From Gammaproteobacteria bacterium (lineage in GTDB: Bacteria; Pseudomonadota; Gammaproteobacteria; Burkholderiales; Rhodocyclaceae): a DNA stretch of 64,000 nt. This document shows, one piece after another, positions 1 to 11,450 of the stretch. A program made the position numbers and the translations under genes. Within the stretch, counting starts at the first letter, position 1; each line of letters opens with the position of its first letter. The stretch is from contig JARFTX010000004.1 of assembly GCA_029289265.1 (NCBI GenBank), positions 45,413 through 109,412 on the forward strand. The letters run 5' to 3'. The notes below the pieces were generated by a model, which was not told where the DNA came from, ran no database searches, and saw only the letters and a list, made by a program, of their open reading frames with translations.

Positions 1-1774
<1,774 letters not shown>

Positions 1775-1835
1775 CGGGGTGGTGGGGGGCGGGAACGGGT
1801 TAAGATTATAGCTTGTGTAACAAGGCCGCCCGCCC

Positions 1836-3176
1836 ATGTCCGAAAAAGGCTTTTCATTCACCCCCGACCAGCTGCGCGAGATTGCCGCCGAGGTCTTGCG
1901 CGTCGCGCGCGAACGCGGCGCCACCGCCTGCGAGACGGACGTCTCGGAGGGCTTCGGCCAGAGCACGACGGTGCGCAAGGGCGAGGTCGAGACGATCGAA
2001 TACAACCGCGACAAGGGAGTCGCCGTCTCGGTCTATCTCGGGCAGCAGCGCGGCCACGCGAGCACCTCGGACTTCTCCCGGGAGGCCCTGCATTCGACGG
2101 TCGAGGCGGCCCTGTCGATCGCACGCTTCACCGCCCCCGACCCCTGCGCCGGTCTCGCCGACGAGGCGCTGCTCGCCCGCGCCTGCCCCGATCTCGACCT
2201 CTATCATCCGTGGCGGCCGAGCGTCGAGGATGCCATCGAACGGGCGCGCGAGTGCGAGGACGCAGCCTTCGCCGTGGGCGATGCGATCTCGAACTCCGAA
2301 GGCGCCAGCGTCTCCACCCAGGAGTCGCACTTCGTCTCGGCCAACAGCGCGGGTTTCATGGGTGGGTTCGCGACCTCGCGCCACGGCATCTCGTGCTCGG
2401 TGATCGCCGGCGAGGCCGATGCGATGCAGCGCGAGTACTGGTACGACTCGCGCCGCGACGCGGCCGACCTGAGCGACGCGCGCGCGATCGGGCAGCGCGC
2501 GGGCGAGCGGGCCCTCGCGCGACTGGGCGCGCGCAAGATCGACACCTGCGAGGTGCCCGTCCTGTTCGAGGCCCCCATCGCGGTCTCCCTGATCGGCAAC
2601 TTCGTCCACGCCGTAAGCGGCGGGGCGCTCTACCGCCGCGCGTCCTTCCTGCTCGACAGCATCGGCCAGCCGGTATTCTCCCCGCTCGTGACGATCGCCG
2701 AGCGCCCCCATGTCCTCAAGGCCTTCGGTTCGAGTCCGTTCGACAACGAGGGCGTTGCCACGCACGACCGCGACGTGGTCGTGGACGGCGTGCTGCAGGG
2801 CTATTTCCTGTCGAGCTATTCGGCGCGCAAGCTCGGCATGCAGACTACCGGCAACGCCGGCGGCTCGCACAATCTGATCGTGAAGGGGGGCGAATGCGAT
2901 TTCGCCGCCCTGGTTCGGAAGATGGACCGCGGGCTGATCGTCACCGAGCTCCTCGGCCAGGGGGTCAATTACGTGAACGGCGATTATTCGCGCGGCGCGG
3001 CCGGCTACTGGGTCGAGGGCGGCGAAATCCGCCATGCTGTCGAGGAGGTGACGATCGCCGGCAACCTGCGCGACATGTTCCGCGGCATCGTCGCGATCGG
3101 CAACGATGCGCTGCCCCGAGGCGCCAAGCACTGCGGCTCGGTGCTGATCGAGCGGATGAAGGTCGCGGGCCGCTGA
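1836..3176 (+). CDS. pmbA: Metalloprotease-family protein PmbA/TldE
   Basis: TldD/PmbA-family protein of 446 residues (E. coli PmbA is about 450). With TldD it forms a heterodimeric zinc protease known for microcin maturation and CcdA turnover; in that complex TldE lacks the metal site. Recognisable segments are the N-terminal SEGFGQSTTVRKGEVETIEYNR and the C-terminal LGMQTTGNAGGSHNL and TELLGQGVNYVNGDYSRGAAGYWVEGG. It is divergent from yjgA, 61 bp apart. No tldD is visible in the window. A GC-rich 113-bp gap separates it from the TRAP operon. Confidence 0.93.
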   Translation: MSEKGFSFTPDQLREIAAEVLRVARERGATACETDVSEGFGQSTTVRKGEVETIEYNRDKGVAVSVYLGQQRGHASTSDFSREALHSTVEAALSIARFTAPDPCAGLADEALLARACPDLDLYHPWRPSVEDAIERARECEDAAFAVGDAISNSEGASVSTQESHFVSANSAGFMGGFATSRHGISCSVIAGEADAMQREYWYDSRRDAADLSDARAIGQRAGERALARLGARKIDTCEVPVLFEAPIAVSLIGNFVHAVSGGALYRRASFLLDSIGQPVFSPLVTIAERPHVLKAFGSSPFDNEGVATHDRDVVVDGVLQGYFLSSYSARKLGMQTTGNAGGSHNLIVKGGECDFAALVRKMDRGLIVTELLGQGVNYVNGDYSRGAAGYWVEGGEIRHAVEEVTIAGNLRDMFRGIVAIGNDALPRGAKHCGSVLIERMKVAGR

Positions 3177-3216
3177 CGAATCGCCTGCAGCGCCGCGCAC
3201 ATCGGGTTTTCCGCGC

Positions 3217-3245
3217 TTACGACGCGAAGCGACAGGGCCTATAAT
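3217..3245 (+). promoter_or_regulatory. Sigma70-type promoter candidate for the TRAP operon
   Basis: A perfect TATAAT at 3240-3245 is preceded by TTACGA at 3217-3222 with a 17-bp spacer. The minus-35 box is weak. The start of dctP lies 45 bp beyond the minus-10, and GAGAGGAG stands just before the ATG. Only the minus-10 is convincing. Confidence 0.5.
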
Positions 3246-3289
3246 CTCGCGGCCCGAAGAACGCACACATCACACCGAGAGGAGTAGTT

Positions 3290-4372
3290 ATGGAACGTCG
3301 CAAATTTCTCAAGGGCGCCGGACTCGCTGGCGTGCTCGCTTCCGGTACCGCCCCGGCCATAGTGATGGCGCAGGAGAACGTGCGCTGGCGCCTCGCCTCG
3401 AGCTTCCCCAAGGTGCTCGACACGATCTACGGCACCGGCGAGGGGTTCGCGCGCAACGTCGCCGAGGCGACCGACGGCAAGTTCCAGATTTCCGTGCATG
3501 CCCCGGGCGAGCTGGTGCCGGCCTTCGGCGTTGCCGATGCAGTCGAGCAGGGCACGATCGAGTGCGCCCACACCGCACCGTACTATTTCTTCGGCAAGGA
3601 CGAGACCTTCGCGATCGACTGCGCCATTCCCTTCGGCATGAACTCGCGCATGCAGACCGCGTGGATGTATGACGGCAACGGCATGACGCTGATGCGCGAG
3701 TTCTACGCCCAGTACAACATCGTGAACTTCACGATGGGCAACACGGGCGCCCAGATGGGCGGCTGGTACCGGCGCGAGATCAACACGGTCGCCGACCTCA
3801 ACGGCCTCAAGTTCCGGGTCGGCGGCTTCGGCGGACGCGTCCTCGCCAAGCTCGGCGTGGTGCCGCAGAACATTCCCGGCGGCGAAACCTATCAGGCGCT
3901 CGAGCGCGGCACCATCGACGCGGTCGAATGGGTCGGCCCCTACGACGATCTGAAGTTCGGCTTCCACAAGGTCGCGCCCAATTACTACTATCCGGCCCCG
4001 TGGGAAGGCGGCGCGCAGTTGTCGCTCTACATCAACGACAAGGCCTGGAATGCGCTATCCCCGCAGTACCAGTCGATCGTCCGTCAGGCGGCCTCCGACG
4101 CCCACGTGCGGATGCAGGCGACCTACGACTCGCGCAATCCCAACGCGCTGCGCCAGCTGATCGCCGAGGGCGCCAAGCTGCACCGCTTCTCGCGCGAGAT
4201 CATGGATGCCGTATTCAAGGCGCGCAACGAGGTCTATGCCGAGCTGAACGAGAAGAACCCCGCCTGGAAGAAGATCTACGCCGACTACGAGCGCTTCCTG
4301 CGCGACCAGTACCAGTGGTTCTCGCTGTCGGAGAACAGCTACAACCAGTACATGGCCGCCCAGAACCTCTGA
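3290..4372 (+). CDS. dctP: TRAP transporter solute-binding protein (DctP family, TakP-like)
   Basis: Periplasmic binding protein of a tripartite ATP-independent (TRAP) carrier, 360 residues. The N-terminus ERRKFLKGAG followed by a hydrophobic run to about residue 26 is a Tat-type signal (twin Arg at 3-4), so it is probably exported folded. The core reads much like Rhodobacter TakP, a binder of 2-oxo acids: LKFRVGGFGGRVLAKLGVVPQ, GGETYQALERGTIDA, EWVGPYDD and YYPAPWEGG. Hence the substrate is probably a 2-oxo or similar monocarboxylate, as inference from the family. GAGAGGAG lies just upstream of ATG 3290. A long stem-loop follows the stop codon. Confidence 0.92.
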   Translation: MERRKFLKGAGLAGVLASGTAPAIVMAQENVRWRLASSFPKVLDTIYGTGEGFARNVAEATDGKFQISVHAPGELVPAFGVADAVEQGTIECAHTAPYYFFGKDETFAIDCAIPFGMNSRMQTAWMYDGNGMTLMREFYAQYNIVNFTMGNTGAQMGGWYRREINTVADLNGLKFRVGGFGGRVLAKLGVVPQNIPGGETYQALERGTIDAVEWVGPYDDLKFGFHKVAPNYYYPAPWEGGAQLSLYINDKAWNALSPQYQSIVRQAASDAHVRMQATYDSRNPNALRQLIAEGAKLHRFSREIMDAVFKARNEVYAELNEKNPAWKKIYADYERFLRDQYQWFSLSENSYNQYMAAQNL

Positions 4373-4383
4373 GGCACGCCACG

Positions 4384-4439
4384 GCGCCCCGCAGCGGCCG
4401 GAGCTCGCGCAGACGCGCGTACCGGTCGTTGCGGGGCGC
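4384..4439 (+). other. Intercistronic stem-loop between dctP and dctQ
   Basis: Perfect 10-bp inverted repeat: gcgccccgca at 4384-4393 and tgcggggcgc at 4430-4439, with a 36-nt loop. There is no T-tract, so it does not look like a full terminator. In binding-protein operons such hairpins often stabilise the upstream message or attenuate the downstream one; that role here is inference. Confidence 0.5.
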
Positions 4440-4499
4440 ATTCGCCACCGCCTCCGGACGATTCACCCGGCCCCGGACAGGCGACGTCCTACTCGTCCC

Positions 4500-5114
4500 A
4501 TGGGCATATTGCTAAAGCTCTCCCGCCTGATCGACGGCGCCAACCGCCTGGTCGGCCACGCCATCATCTGGCTGATCCTCGCGGCAACGCTCATCAGCGC
4601 CGCCAACGCGATCGCCCGCAAGGCCTTCAGCATCGGCTCGAACGCCTTTCTCGAGATCCAGTGGTACCTGTACGCCGCGGTGTTCCTGCTCGGCGCCGGC
4701 GTGACCCTGCTGCAGAACGCCCATGTACGCATCGACGTGCTGTCGAACCGGCTCTCGCCGCGCACGCGCACCTGGATCGACATCGCCGGCATCCTGCTGT
4801 TCCTGCTGCCGCTGTGCGCCTTCATGATCGCCTTCGCCTGGCCGATCGTCATGCGCGCGTGGGTCACCGGCGAGATGTCGTCAAACGCCGGCGGCCTGAT
4901 CCGCTGGCCGGTATACGCGCTGGTGCCCGCCGGCTTCGCCCTGCTCGCACTGCAGGCCGTGTCCGAACTGATCAAGCGCATCGGCTACCTCGCGGGCCGC
5001 GCGCCCGACCCGCTTGCGCCCGCCGATGACGGCGCGGGCGCCGCGGCGGCGACCCCGGCCGGCGCGATCGATACCGGCCACAGCGCCGAGCCCACCGCCG
5101 AGGACGGCAAGTGA
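4500..5114 (+). CDS. dctQ: TRAP transporter small permease, DctQ family
   Basis: Small membrane subunit that links the binding protein to the large permease in TRAP carriers. It is 204 residues with four predicted membrane helices, roughly residues 17-36, 52-77, 96-121 and 138-160. The family motif is visible in EIQWYLYAAVFLLGAGVTLLQNAHVRIDV. The tail from about 170 is Ala/Pro-rich and low in complexity. Its TGA overlaps the GTG start of dctM (GTGA, 5111-5114), so the two are translationally coupled. Confidence 0.92.
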   Translation: MGILLKLSRLIDGANRLVGHAIIWLILAATLISAANAIARKAFSIGSNAFLEIQWYLYAAVFLLGAGVTLLQNAHVRIDVLSNRLSPRTRTWIDIAGILLFLLPLCAFMIAFAWPIVMRAWVTGEMSSNAGGLIRWPVYALVPAGFALLALQAVSELIKRIGYLAGRAPDPLAPADDGAGAAAATPAGAIDTGHSAEPTAEDGK

Positions 5115-6799
5115 TCGCGTTTCTCACCGCCAACCTCGCACCGATCATGTTCGCCGCCGTGGTCGTGTTTCTGCTTTCCGGCTTTCCGGTCGCATTCTCG
5201 CTGGCGGCCTGCGGCCTGCTCTTCGGCTTCATCGGCATCGAGCTCGGGCTGCTGCCGGCGACGCTCTTCCAGGCGCTGCCGCTGCGCGTGTTCGGCATCA
5301 TGCAGAACGACACGCTCCTGGCCATCCCGTTCTTCACGCTGATGGGACTCGTGCTCGAGCGCAGCGGCATGGCCGAGGACTTGCTCGACACCGTCGGCCA
5401 GGTATTCGGGCCGATCCGCGGCGGGCTCGCGTTGGCGGTGGTCCTCGTCGGCGCGCTGCTCGCCGCGACGACCGGGGTGGTTGCCGCCTCGGTGATCTCG
5501 ATGGGCCTCATCTCGCTGCCCATCATGCTGCGCTACGGCTACAGCCGGCCGCTCGCGGCCGGTGTCATCACCGCCTCGGGGACGCTCGCCCAGGCGCTGC
5601 CGCCGTCGATCGTGCTGATCGTGATGGCCGACCAGCTCGGTCGCAGCGTGGGCGACATGTATCGGGGCGCCTTCGTGCCGGCCTTCATCCTCGTCGGCAT
5701 GTACGTGCTCTACGTCACCGCGCTCGCCATCTTCCGGCCTCAGGTCGCGCCGGCGCTGCCGCCCGAGGCCCAGCGCTACCGCGAGCCCGATGGCGGCTCG
5801 GGCTTCACGTCGCTCGCCGTACTCATGACCGTGCTGACCGCTGCCTCGGTTGCGTTCGCGCACGTCTATGCCGACCTGCTCAGTGCCCTCGAAGGCCGGG
5901 CGGTCACCGCCCGCTTCGATGAGACGGTGGTGATGGCGATCACCTTCGGCACCCTGCTCGGCCTGCTGCTCGCCGGCGGCAACCGCCTGCTGCGACTGGG
6001 GCTGCTGTCGACCATCGCCGAGCGCGTCGTGTTCGTGCTGATCCCGCCGCTCGCGTTGATCTTCCTGGTACTCGGCACCATCTTCCTCGGCGTGGCGACG
6101 CCGACCGAAGGCGGCGCAATGGGCGCGGTCGGCGCCCTGGCGATGGCGCTGCTGCGCGGCCGGATGGACCTCGAGAAGCTGCGACACGCGCTCGCCGCGA
6201 CCGCCCGGCTGTCGGTGTTCGTCATGTTCATCCTGATCGGCGCCACCGTGTTCAGCTTCACGTTCACGGCGATCGAGGGCAAGGAGTGGATCGAGCACCT
6301 CTTCGACAAGCTCCCCGGCGGGCAGGTCGGCTTCCTGATCTTCGTGAATGCGATGGTCTTCGTGCTCGGCTTCTTCCTCGATTTCTTCGAGATCGCCTTC
6401 ATCCTGATCCCGCTGCTCGCCCCCGTCGCGCAGAACCTCGGCATCGACCTGATCTGGTTCGGCATCCTGATCGCGCTCAACCTCCAGACCTCGTTCCTCA
6501 CGCCGCCCTTCGGCTTCGCCCTCTTCTACCTGCGCAGCGTCGCCCCCGTGAGCGCCTTCGTCGATCGGGTCACCAAGCGGCGCATCCAGGGCATCACGAC
6601 GGCGGAGATCTACCGCGGCTCGATTCCGTTCGTGATCATCCAGCTGATCGTGCTGGGCCTGCTGATTGCGTTCCCGCAGTTGGTGACGAGCAGTCTCGAG
6701 CGCAAGATCGAGGTCGATCTCGAGACCATCGACATCCGTGCCCCGGGCGGCGGATGGGGTGACGAGCCCAACGATTTCGGCCGCGGAGCTTGGGACTGA
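5111..6799 (+). CDS. dctM: TRAP transporter large permease, DctM family
   Basis: Ion-coupled transport subunit of the TRAP carrier, 562 residues. DctM proteins are often nearer 430; the extra length comes from a middle segment (about residues 205-290) and a polar C-terminus. Family signatures are MQNDTLLAIPFFTLMGLVLERSGMAEDLL, GALLAATTGVVAASVISMG, ITASGTLAQALPPSIVL and LGVATPTEGGAMGA. The start is GTG 5111, inside the dctQ stop. The long form with a central insert matches DctM partners of TakP-type binding proteins. Its TGA overlaps the next gene start. Confidence 0.93.
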   Translation: MIAFLTANLAPIMFAAVVVFLLSGFPVAFSLAACGLLFGFIGIELGLLPATLFQALPLRVFGIMQNDTLLAIPFFTLMGLVLERSGMAEDLLDTVGQVFGPIRGGLALAVVLVGALLAATTGVVAASVISMGLISLPIMLRYGYSRPLAAGVITASGTLAQALPPSIVLIVMADQLGRSVGDMYRGAFVPAFILVGMYVLYVTALAIFRPQVAPALPPEAQRYREPDGGSGFTSLAVLMTVLTAASVAFAHVYADLLSALEGRAVTARFDETVVMAITFGTLLGLLLAGGNRLLRLGLLSTIAERVVFVLIPPLALIFLVLGTIFLGVATPTEGGAMGAVGALAMALLRGRMDLEKLRHALAATARLSVFVMFILIGATVFSFTFTAIEGKEWIEHLFDKLPGGQVGFLIFVNAMVFVLGFFLDFFEIAFILIPLLAPVAQNLGIDLIWFGILIALNLQTSFLTPPFGFALFYLRSVAPVSAFVDRVTKRRIQGITTAEIYRGSIPFVIIQLIVLGLLIAFPQLVTSSLERKIEVDLETIDIRAPGGGWGDEPNDFGRGAWD

Positions 6800-7440
6800 T
6801 GGACGCAACGACGCTGTGCCTGGTGCGCCATGGCGAAACCGCCTGGAATGCCGAACGTCGCATCCAGGGGCACCTCGACATCGGGCTCAATGACACCGGC
6901 CGCGCCCAGGCGCGCGCCACCGCGACGGGGCTTGCCGGCGAACGCTTCGCCGCGATCTATTGCAGCGATCTCGGCCGCGCCCGCGACACGGCCTCGGCAG
7001 CCGCCGAGCGCCTGACACTCCAGCCGGTGCCGATGCCTAGCCTGCGCGAGCGCCACTACGGCGCCTTCCAGGGCCTCACCTACGAAGAAGCGCGGGCCCG
7101 ATTTCCCGACCAGTATCTGCGCTTTGCCGCCCGCGACCCGGCGTTCGCCTTTTCCGAGGGCGGCGAAAGCCTGGAGACGTTTCGCACCCGCATCGCCGCC
7201 GCGCTCGAAGCCATCGCCCGGCGCCACGCCGGGACACGGGTGCTGGTGGTGACCCACGGCGGCGTGCTCGACATCGCCTTCCGGCTCGCGACCGGGCGGA
7301 GCCTCGACGCACCACGCGACTTCGAGATCCCGAATGCGGCCCTGAACTGGATCGCCTTCGAGGACGGCCGCTGGCGTCTGCTCGATTGGGCCGACCGCCG
7401 CCACCTGGCCGCAACCCGCGACGACCTGCCCGACGCCTGA
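6799..7440 (+). CDS. Histidine phosphatase family protein (phosphoglycerate-mutase-like)
   Basis: 213-residue phosphatase of branch 1 of the histidine phosphatase superfamily. The phosphohistidine motif [10 protein letters not shown] sits at residues 6-15, the second catalytic Arg/Glu region at [17 protein letters not shown], and the second His in [12 protein letters not shown]. The size and the GNAELRRIQG-like region resemble GpmB/CobC-type phosphatases rather than cofactor-dependent mutase GpmA, which is present separately at 14.7 kb. ATG 6799 overlaps the dctM stop; a TTG at 6790 is an unlikely alternative. The substrate is unknown. Coupling to the transporter genes may be only positional. 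Confidence 0.85.
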   Translation: MDATTLCLVRHGETAWNAERRIQGHLDIGLNDTGRAQARATATGLAGERFAAIYCSDLGRARDTASAAAERLTLQPVPMPSLRERHYGAFQGLTYEEARARFPDQYLRFAARDPAFAFSEGGESLETFRTRIAAALEAIARRHAGTRVLVVTHGGVLDIAFRLATGRSLDAPRDFEIPNAALNWIAFEDGRWRLLDWADRRHLAATRDDLPDA

Positions 7441-7598
7441 CGATCCGAGACCGGGCGCCCACTTCGTCCAACCGGGCCGCGCGACGCTTCCGGTGCGTGG
7501 CGACCCGTGCAGGACTTGTTGGTCCGAGCAGCACTCCGCGGGAGGTCGGCCCGCATGTTAATATTCGCAATTCCCTTCATACGTTTCGAGTCCGTCTC

Positions 7599-8849
7599 AT
7601 GTTCTCAGCTCAAGACTCCCTCGACCGGGTCGATCCCGAAATCTGGGCCGCAGTCCAGGCGGAAAACCGCCGCCAGGAAGATCACATCGAACTGATCGCC
7701 TCGGAGAACTACGTCTCCCACGCGGTCATGCAAGCCCAGGGCTCGCAACTCACCAACAAATACGCCGAGGGCTATCCGGGCAAGCGCTACTACGGCGGCT
7801 GCGAGCACGTCGATGTCGCCGAGAGCATCGCGATCGAACGCCTCAAGGCGCTGTTCGGCGCGGATGCCGCCAACGTCCAGCCGAACTCCGGTTCGCAGGC
7901 GAACCAGGCGGTGCTGATGGCCTTCGCCAAGCCGGGCGACACCATCATGGGCATGAGCCTCGCCGAAGGGGGCCACCTGACCCACGGCATGCCGCTCAAC
8001 ATGTCGGGCAAGTGGTTCAAAGTCGTCGCCTACGGCCTCGACGAGAAGGAAGAAATCGACTACGCGGCGATGGAGCGACTCGCCCGCGAGCACAAGCCGC
8101 GCATCATCATCGCCGGCGCGTCCGCCTACGCGCTGCGCATCGACTTCGAGCGCTTCGCAGCGATCGCCCGCGAAGTCGGCGCGATCTTCTGGGTCGACAT
8201 GGCGCACTACGCCGGCCTGATCGCCGCGGGCCACTACCCCAACCCCGTGCCGCACGCCGACGTCGTGACCTCGACCACGCACAAGACGCTGCGCGGTCCG
8301 CGCGGCGGCATCATCCTGATGAAGGCCGAGCACGAGAAGGCCATCAACTCGGCGATCTTCCCCGGCCTCCAGGGCGGCCCGCTGATGCATGTCATCGCCG
8401 CCAAGGCGGTCGCTTTCAAGGAAGCGGCGGAGCCGTCGTTCCGCGCCTATCAGGAGCAGGTCATCGCCAATGCGCGCGTGATGGCGCGCGTGCTCGCCGA
8501 GGAGCGCGGCCTGCGCGTGGTCTCCGGGCGTACCGAAAGCCACCTCTTCCTCGTAGACCTGCGCTCCAAGCACATTACCGGCAAGGAAGCCGAAGCCGTG
8601 CTCGGCAGCGCCCACATCACCGTGAACAAGAACGCGATCCCCAAGGACCCGGAGAAACCCTTCGTCACCTCGGGCATCCGGATCGGTACTCCGGCGATGA
8701 CGACTCGCGGTTTCACCGAGGCCGAGGCCGAGCAGGTCGCGCACCTCATCGCCGACGTGCTGGACGCACCGCACGACGCAGCCGTGCTCGAGCGCGTGCG
8801 CGGCCAGGTCGCCGCGCTGTGCGCGAAGTTCCCGGTGTACGGCCGCTGA
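7599..8849 (+). CDS. glyA: Serine hydroxymethyltransferase
   Basis: PLP enzyme interconverting serine and glycine while charging tetrahydrofolate with one-carbon units. From ATG 7599 it is 416 residues, the usual length. The PLP-lysine motif [17 protein letters not shown] and the N-terminal [12 protein letters not shown] and [12 protein letters not shown] motifs are intact. The frame is open back to 7386, but that extension reads as noncoding. The 158-bp upstream gap holds no clear promoter. glyA-nrdR-ribD run in one direction with short gaps. Confidence 0.96.
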   Translation: MFSAQDSLDRVDPEIWAAVQAENRRQEDHIELIASENYVSHAVMQAQGSQLTNKYAEGYPGKRYYGGCEHVDVAESIAIERLKALFGADAANVQPNSGSQANQAVLMAFAKPGDTIMGMSLAEGGHLTHGMPLNMSGKWFKVVAYGLDEKEEIDYAAMERLAREHKPRIIIAGASAYALRIDFERFAAIAREVGAIFWVDMAHYAGLIAAGHYPNPVPHADVVTSTTHKTLRGPRGGIILMKAEHEKAINSAIFPGLQGGPLMHVIAAKAVAFKEAAEPSFRAYQEQVIANARVMARVLAEERGLRVVSGRTESHLFLVDLRSKHITGKEAEAVLGSAHITVNKNAIPKDPEKPFVTSGIRIGTPAMTTRGFTEAEAEQVAHLIADVLDAPHDAAVLERVRGQVAALCAKFPVYGR

Positions 8850-8886
8850 GGATTCTGACCCGGACCGGCCGGCCGGCGCATTCTCC

Positions 8887-9402
8887 ATGAAGTGTCCATT
8901 CTGCGGCGACCCGAACACCCAGGTCACCGACACCCGCGAGAACGAGGAAGGCGACGTCGTCAGGCGTCGCCGCCGCTGCCCGGGGTGCGACAAGCGTTTC
9001 ACGACCTACGAGCGCATCGACCTGAAGATGCCGCACATCGTCAAGCGCAACGGCAACCGCAGCGAGTTCGACCACGACAAGCTCGCCGGGAGCATGAAGC
9101 TCGCGCTGCGCAAGCGTCCAGTCAAGCTCGAGGCGGTCGAAGCGGCGATCGAACGCATCGAGGCCAAGTTGCTGTCGCTGGGCGAGCCCGAGGTGTCGAG
9201 CGAGGCGGTCGGCGAACTCGTCATGCGCGAGCTGAAGAAGCTCGACAAGGTCGCTTACATCCGCTTCGCGTCCGTCTATCGCAACTTCGCCGACGTCGAC
9301 GAATTCTCCGAGGTGATCCGCGAGGTCCAGGCACGGCCTCGACGCGCGCGCAGCACCAAGGGCGGCTCGACGCCACCCGAAGATGACCTTTTCGGCGGCT
9401 GA
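8887..9402 (+). CDS. nrdR: Transcriptional repressor NrdR
   Basis: Nucleotide-sensing repressor of ribonucleotide reductase genes. The 171-residue protein has an N-terminal zinc ribbon with Cys pairs CPFC (residues 3-6) and CPGC, then an ATP-cone domain from about residue 46. [20 protein letters not shown] is nearly diagnostic. The C-terminal 20 residues are a loose Arg/Ser-rich tail. It overlaps the next gene, ribD, by 20 bp. The glyA-nrdR-ribD order is widely conserved. No NrdR boxes were searched for because no nrd genes are present. Confidence 0.95.
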   Translation: MKCPFCGDPNTQVTDTRENEEGDVVRRRRRCPGCDKRFTTYERIDLKMPHIVKRNGNRSEFDHDKLAGSMKLALRKRPVKLEAVEAAIERIEAKLLSLGEPEVSSEAVGELVMRELKKLDKVAYIRFASVYRNFADVDEFSEVIREVQARPRRARSTKGGSTPPEDDLFGG

Positions 9403-10483
9403 CCACGCCGCGATGGCGCGGGCGCTCGCGCTCGCCGAACGCGGCCTGTGCACGACCAGCCCCACCCCGCGCGTCGGGGGCGTGGTGGGGCGCGCTGGCA
9501 CGAGCGTCGGCGACGGCGGGCAGCGCCGCGCGGGCGAGCCGCACGCCGAGACGCTTGCCCTCGCCGCCGCGGGTGAAGCTGCCCGCGGCGCGACCGCCTA
9601 TGTGACGCTGGAACCCTGCTCGCATTTCGGGCGCACCCCGCCTTGCGCCGACGCGCTGATCGACGCCGGCATCGCCCGCGTGGTCGCGGCGATGGAAGAT
9701 CCCAATCCGCTGGTCGCCGGCCGCGGCATGGCACGGCTGCGCGCGACCGGAATCGTCACCGAGACCGGCCTGCTCGAACGCGAAGCGCGCGAACTCAACA
9801 TCGGATTCGTCTCGCGCATGACCCGGGGACGACCCTGGTTGCGGCTGAAGGCCGCCGCGACCCTGGACGGCAAGACTGCGCTCGCAAACGGCACGAGCCA
9901 GTGGATCACCGGCGAGGCGGCGCGGCGAGACGGCCATCGCTGGCGTGCGCGGGCCTGTGCCGTGCTGACCGGCATCGGCACGGTCCGCACGGACGACCCG
10001 CGTCTCGATGTCCGCCACGTCGCCTGCGAGCGCCAGCCGCTGAAGATCCTGGTCGACGCCAGGCTGGAGGTCGCGCGGACCGCACGCCTGCTCGAAGGCG
10101 GTAATTGCCTGGTCGCAGCCGCGGTCACAGACCGCGCCCGCATCGACGCATTGGCCGAACAAGGCGTCGAGGTGGTCGTGCTGCCCAACGCGGACGGGAA
10201 GGTCGACCTGCCCGAACTGATGCAGGAGCTGGGTCGCCGCGGCCTCAACGAAGTGCATGCCGAAGCCGGCTTCAAGCTCAATGGCTCGTTGCTGCGCGAG
10301 GGGTGCGTCGATGAACTCCTGCTCTACCTCGCCCCGATGCTGGTCGGCGATGATGCCCAGGGGCTCTTCAACCTGCCCGCGTTAACCGATCTCGGCTTGG
10401 CAAAGCGACTCGATCTGCGGGAAGTGCGCACTGTCGGCAAGGATCTGCGGATCCTTGCCCGTCCGGTTACGCAACCGGACTGA
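9383..10483 (+). CDS. ribD: Bifunctional riboflavin biosynthesis protein RibD with atypical deaminase domain
   Basis: Deaminase and reductase of riboflavin synthesis, 366 residues. Residues 1-145 are the cytidine-deaminase-like domain and 150-360 the reductase ([38 protein letters not shown]). The zinc ligands and catalytic Glu remain: His54 and Glu56 in HAE, Cys79 and Cys88 in [11 protein letters not shown]. Several otherwise conserved positions are changed: the usual PNPRVGC reads PTPRVGG (Thr28, Gly33), and the usual GWH/GYH before RAGEPHAE reads GGQ (Gln47). The ATG at 9383 lies inside nrdR. A hairpin overlaps the stop codon. The reductase half looks normal; the deaminase half may be weak. 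Confidence 0.88.
   Translation: MTFSAADHAAMARALALAERGLCTTSPTPRVGGVVGRAGTSVGDGGQRRAGEPHAETLALAAAGEAARGATAYVTLEPCSHFGRTPPCADALIDAGIARVVAAMEDPNPLVAGRGMARLRATGIVTETGLLEREARELNIGFVSRMTRGRPWLRLKAAATLDGKTALANGTSQWITGEAARRDGHRWRARACAVLTGIGTVRTDDPRLDVRHVACERQPLKILVDARLEVARTARLLEGGNCLVAAAVTDRARIDALAEQGVEVVVLPNADGKVDLPELMQELGRRGLNEVHAEAGFKLNGSLLREGCVDELLLYLAPMLVGDDAQGLFNLPALTDLGLAKRLDLREVRTVGKDLRILARPVTQPD
10461..10480 (+). other. Short perfect hairpin at the end of ribD
   Basis: gtccggtt (10461-10468), loop acgc, aaccggac (10473-10480), ending just before the ribD TGA. No T-run follows, so at best it is a weak or Rho-assisted terminator between ribD and the convergent moeB-like gene. Confidence 0.35.
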
Positions 10484-10600
10484 ACCCGCCGCGATCTCCG
10501 CGGATCCGACCATCGCAAGGCCCCACCGAAGGACGCAATCCGCAGGGACAGCCTGGAGACGGGGCGAACATGCCACGCCTAGAGGCAGCGCCGAGCAGGC

Positions 10601-11368
10601 TCAAGCGGCGTGCCGGCTCGCGCGCAGATTGCAGACGGGGCAGTCGGGATCGCGCGCGAGGCTCACGCTGCGCCACTCCATCGCGAGCCCGTCGAGCAGC
10701 AGCAGCCTCCCGTCGAGCGAGACGCCGCATCCCACCAGCAGCTTGAGGGCCTCTGCGGCCTGAGTCGCGCCAATGATCCCCGTGAGCGGCGCGAATACCC
10801 CCATCACCGCGCAGCGCACCTCCTCGATGTCTTCGCCTTCGGGAAACAGGCAGTGATAGCAGGGACTGTCGTCGTGGCGCAGATCGAAGACCGAGACCTG
10901 GCCATCGAAGCGGATCGCCGCCCCGGAGACGAGCGGCTTGCGGTGGCGCACGCAGGCGCGATTGATGGCGTGTCGCGTCGCGAAGTTGTCCGAGCAGTCG
11001 AGCACCACGTCGGCGGCTGCCACTTCGGAGTCGAGCCGCTCGCCTTCGAGCCGCTCCGAAATGGTCTCGACCCCGGCAAGCGGGTTGAGCCGGAGCAGCG
11101 TCTGCCGACCGGATTCGACCTTGGCGACGCCGATGGTTGCGGCACTGTGCAGAATCTGTCGCTGCAGATTCGTGAGATCGACCGTGTCGCCATCGCACAG
11201 CACCAGGGTGCCGGCTCCGGCCGCTGCCAGGTACATCGCCGCCGGGGAGCCCAGTCCGCCGGCGCCGACCACCAGCACCCGCGCGGCCAGTATGGCCTCC
11301 TGACCCTCGACGCCGATCTCGGGCAGGAGGATGTGCCGGCTGTAGCGTAGGAGCTGATCGTCGTTCAT
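10601..11368 (-). CDS. moeB: HesA/MoeB/ThiF-family sulfur-carrier adenylyltransferase
   Basis: E1-like enzyme that adenylates the C-terminal glycine of MoaD or ThiS. It has 255 residues: an ATP-binding GAGGLGSPAAMYLAAAG motif near residues 36-52, the Arg/Asp motifs DLTNLQRQILH and VVLDCSDNFATRHAIN, and two zinc Cys pairs, CYHC and CPVC. It closes the gpmA-envC-ctpA-hypothetical cluster on this strand. MoeB and ThiF cannot be separated by sequence alone, and neither moaD nor thiS is nearby, so one enzyme may serve both pathways. Confidence 0.9.
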   Translation of the reverse strand: MNDDQLLRYSRHILLPEIGVEGQEAILAARVLVVGAGGLGSPAAMYLAAAGAGTLVLCDGDTVDLTNLQRQILHSAATIGVAKVESGRQTLLRLNPLAGVETISERLEGERLDSEVAAADVVLDCSDNFATRHAINRACVRHRKPLVSGAAIRFDGQVSVFDLRHDDSPCYHCLFPEGEDIEEVRCAVMGVFAPLTGIIGATQAAEALKLLVGCGVSLDGRLLLLDGLAMEWRSVSLARDPDCPVCNLRASRHAA

Positions 11369-11450
11369 CGGCAGGCAGGGCAGGCTGCGCGCCTGCAGGG
11401 GAACCTCGGGTGTCCCGATGTGGGAATTCGATCGATCGAGCGCGAGCGGG

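Noticed and set aside
4985..6808. 607-codon open frame on the minus strand opposite dctM
   Set aside because: Very rich in Arg, Asp, Glu and His as is usual for antisense frames in GC-rich genes; dctM on the plus strand has clear family motifs.
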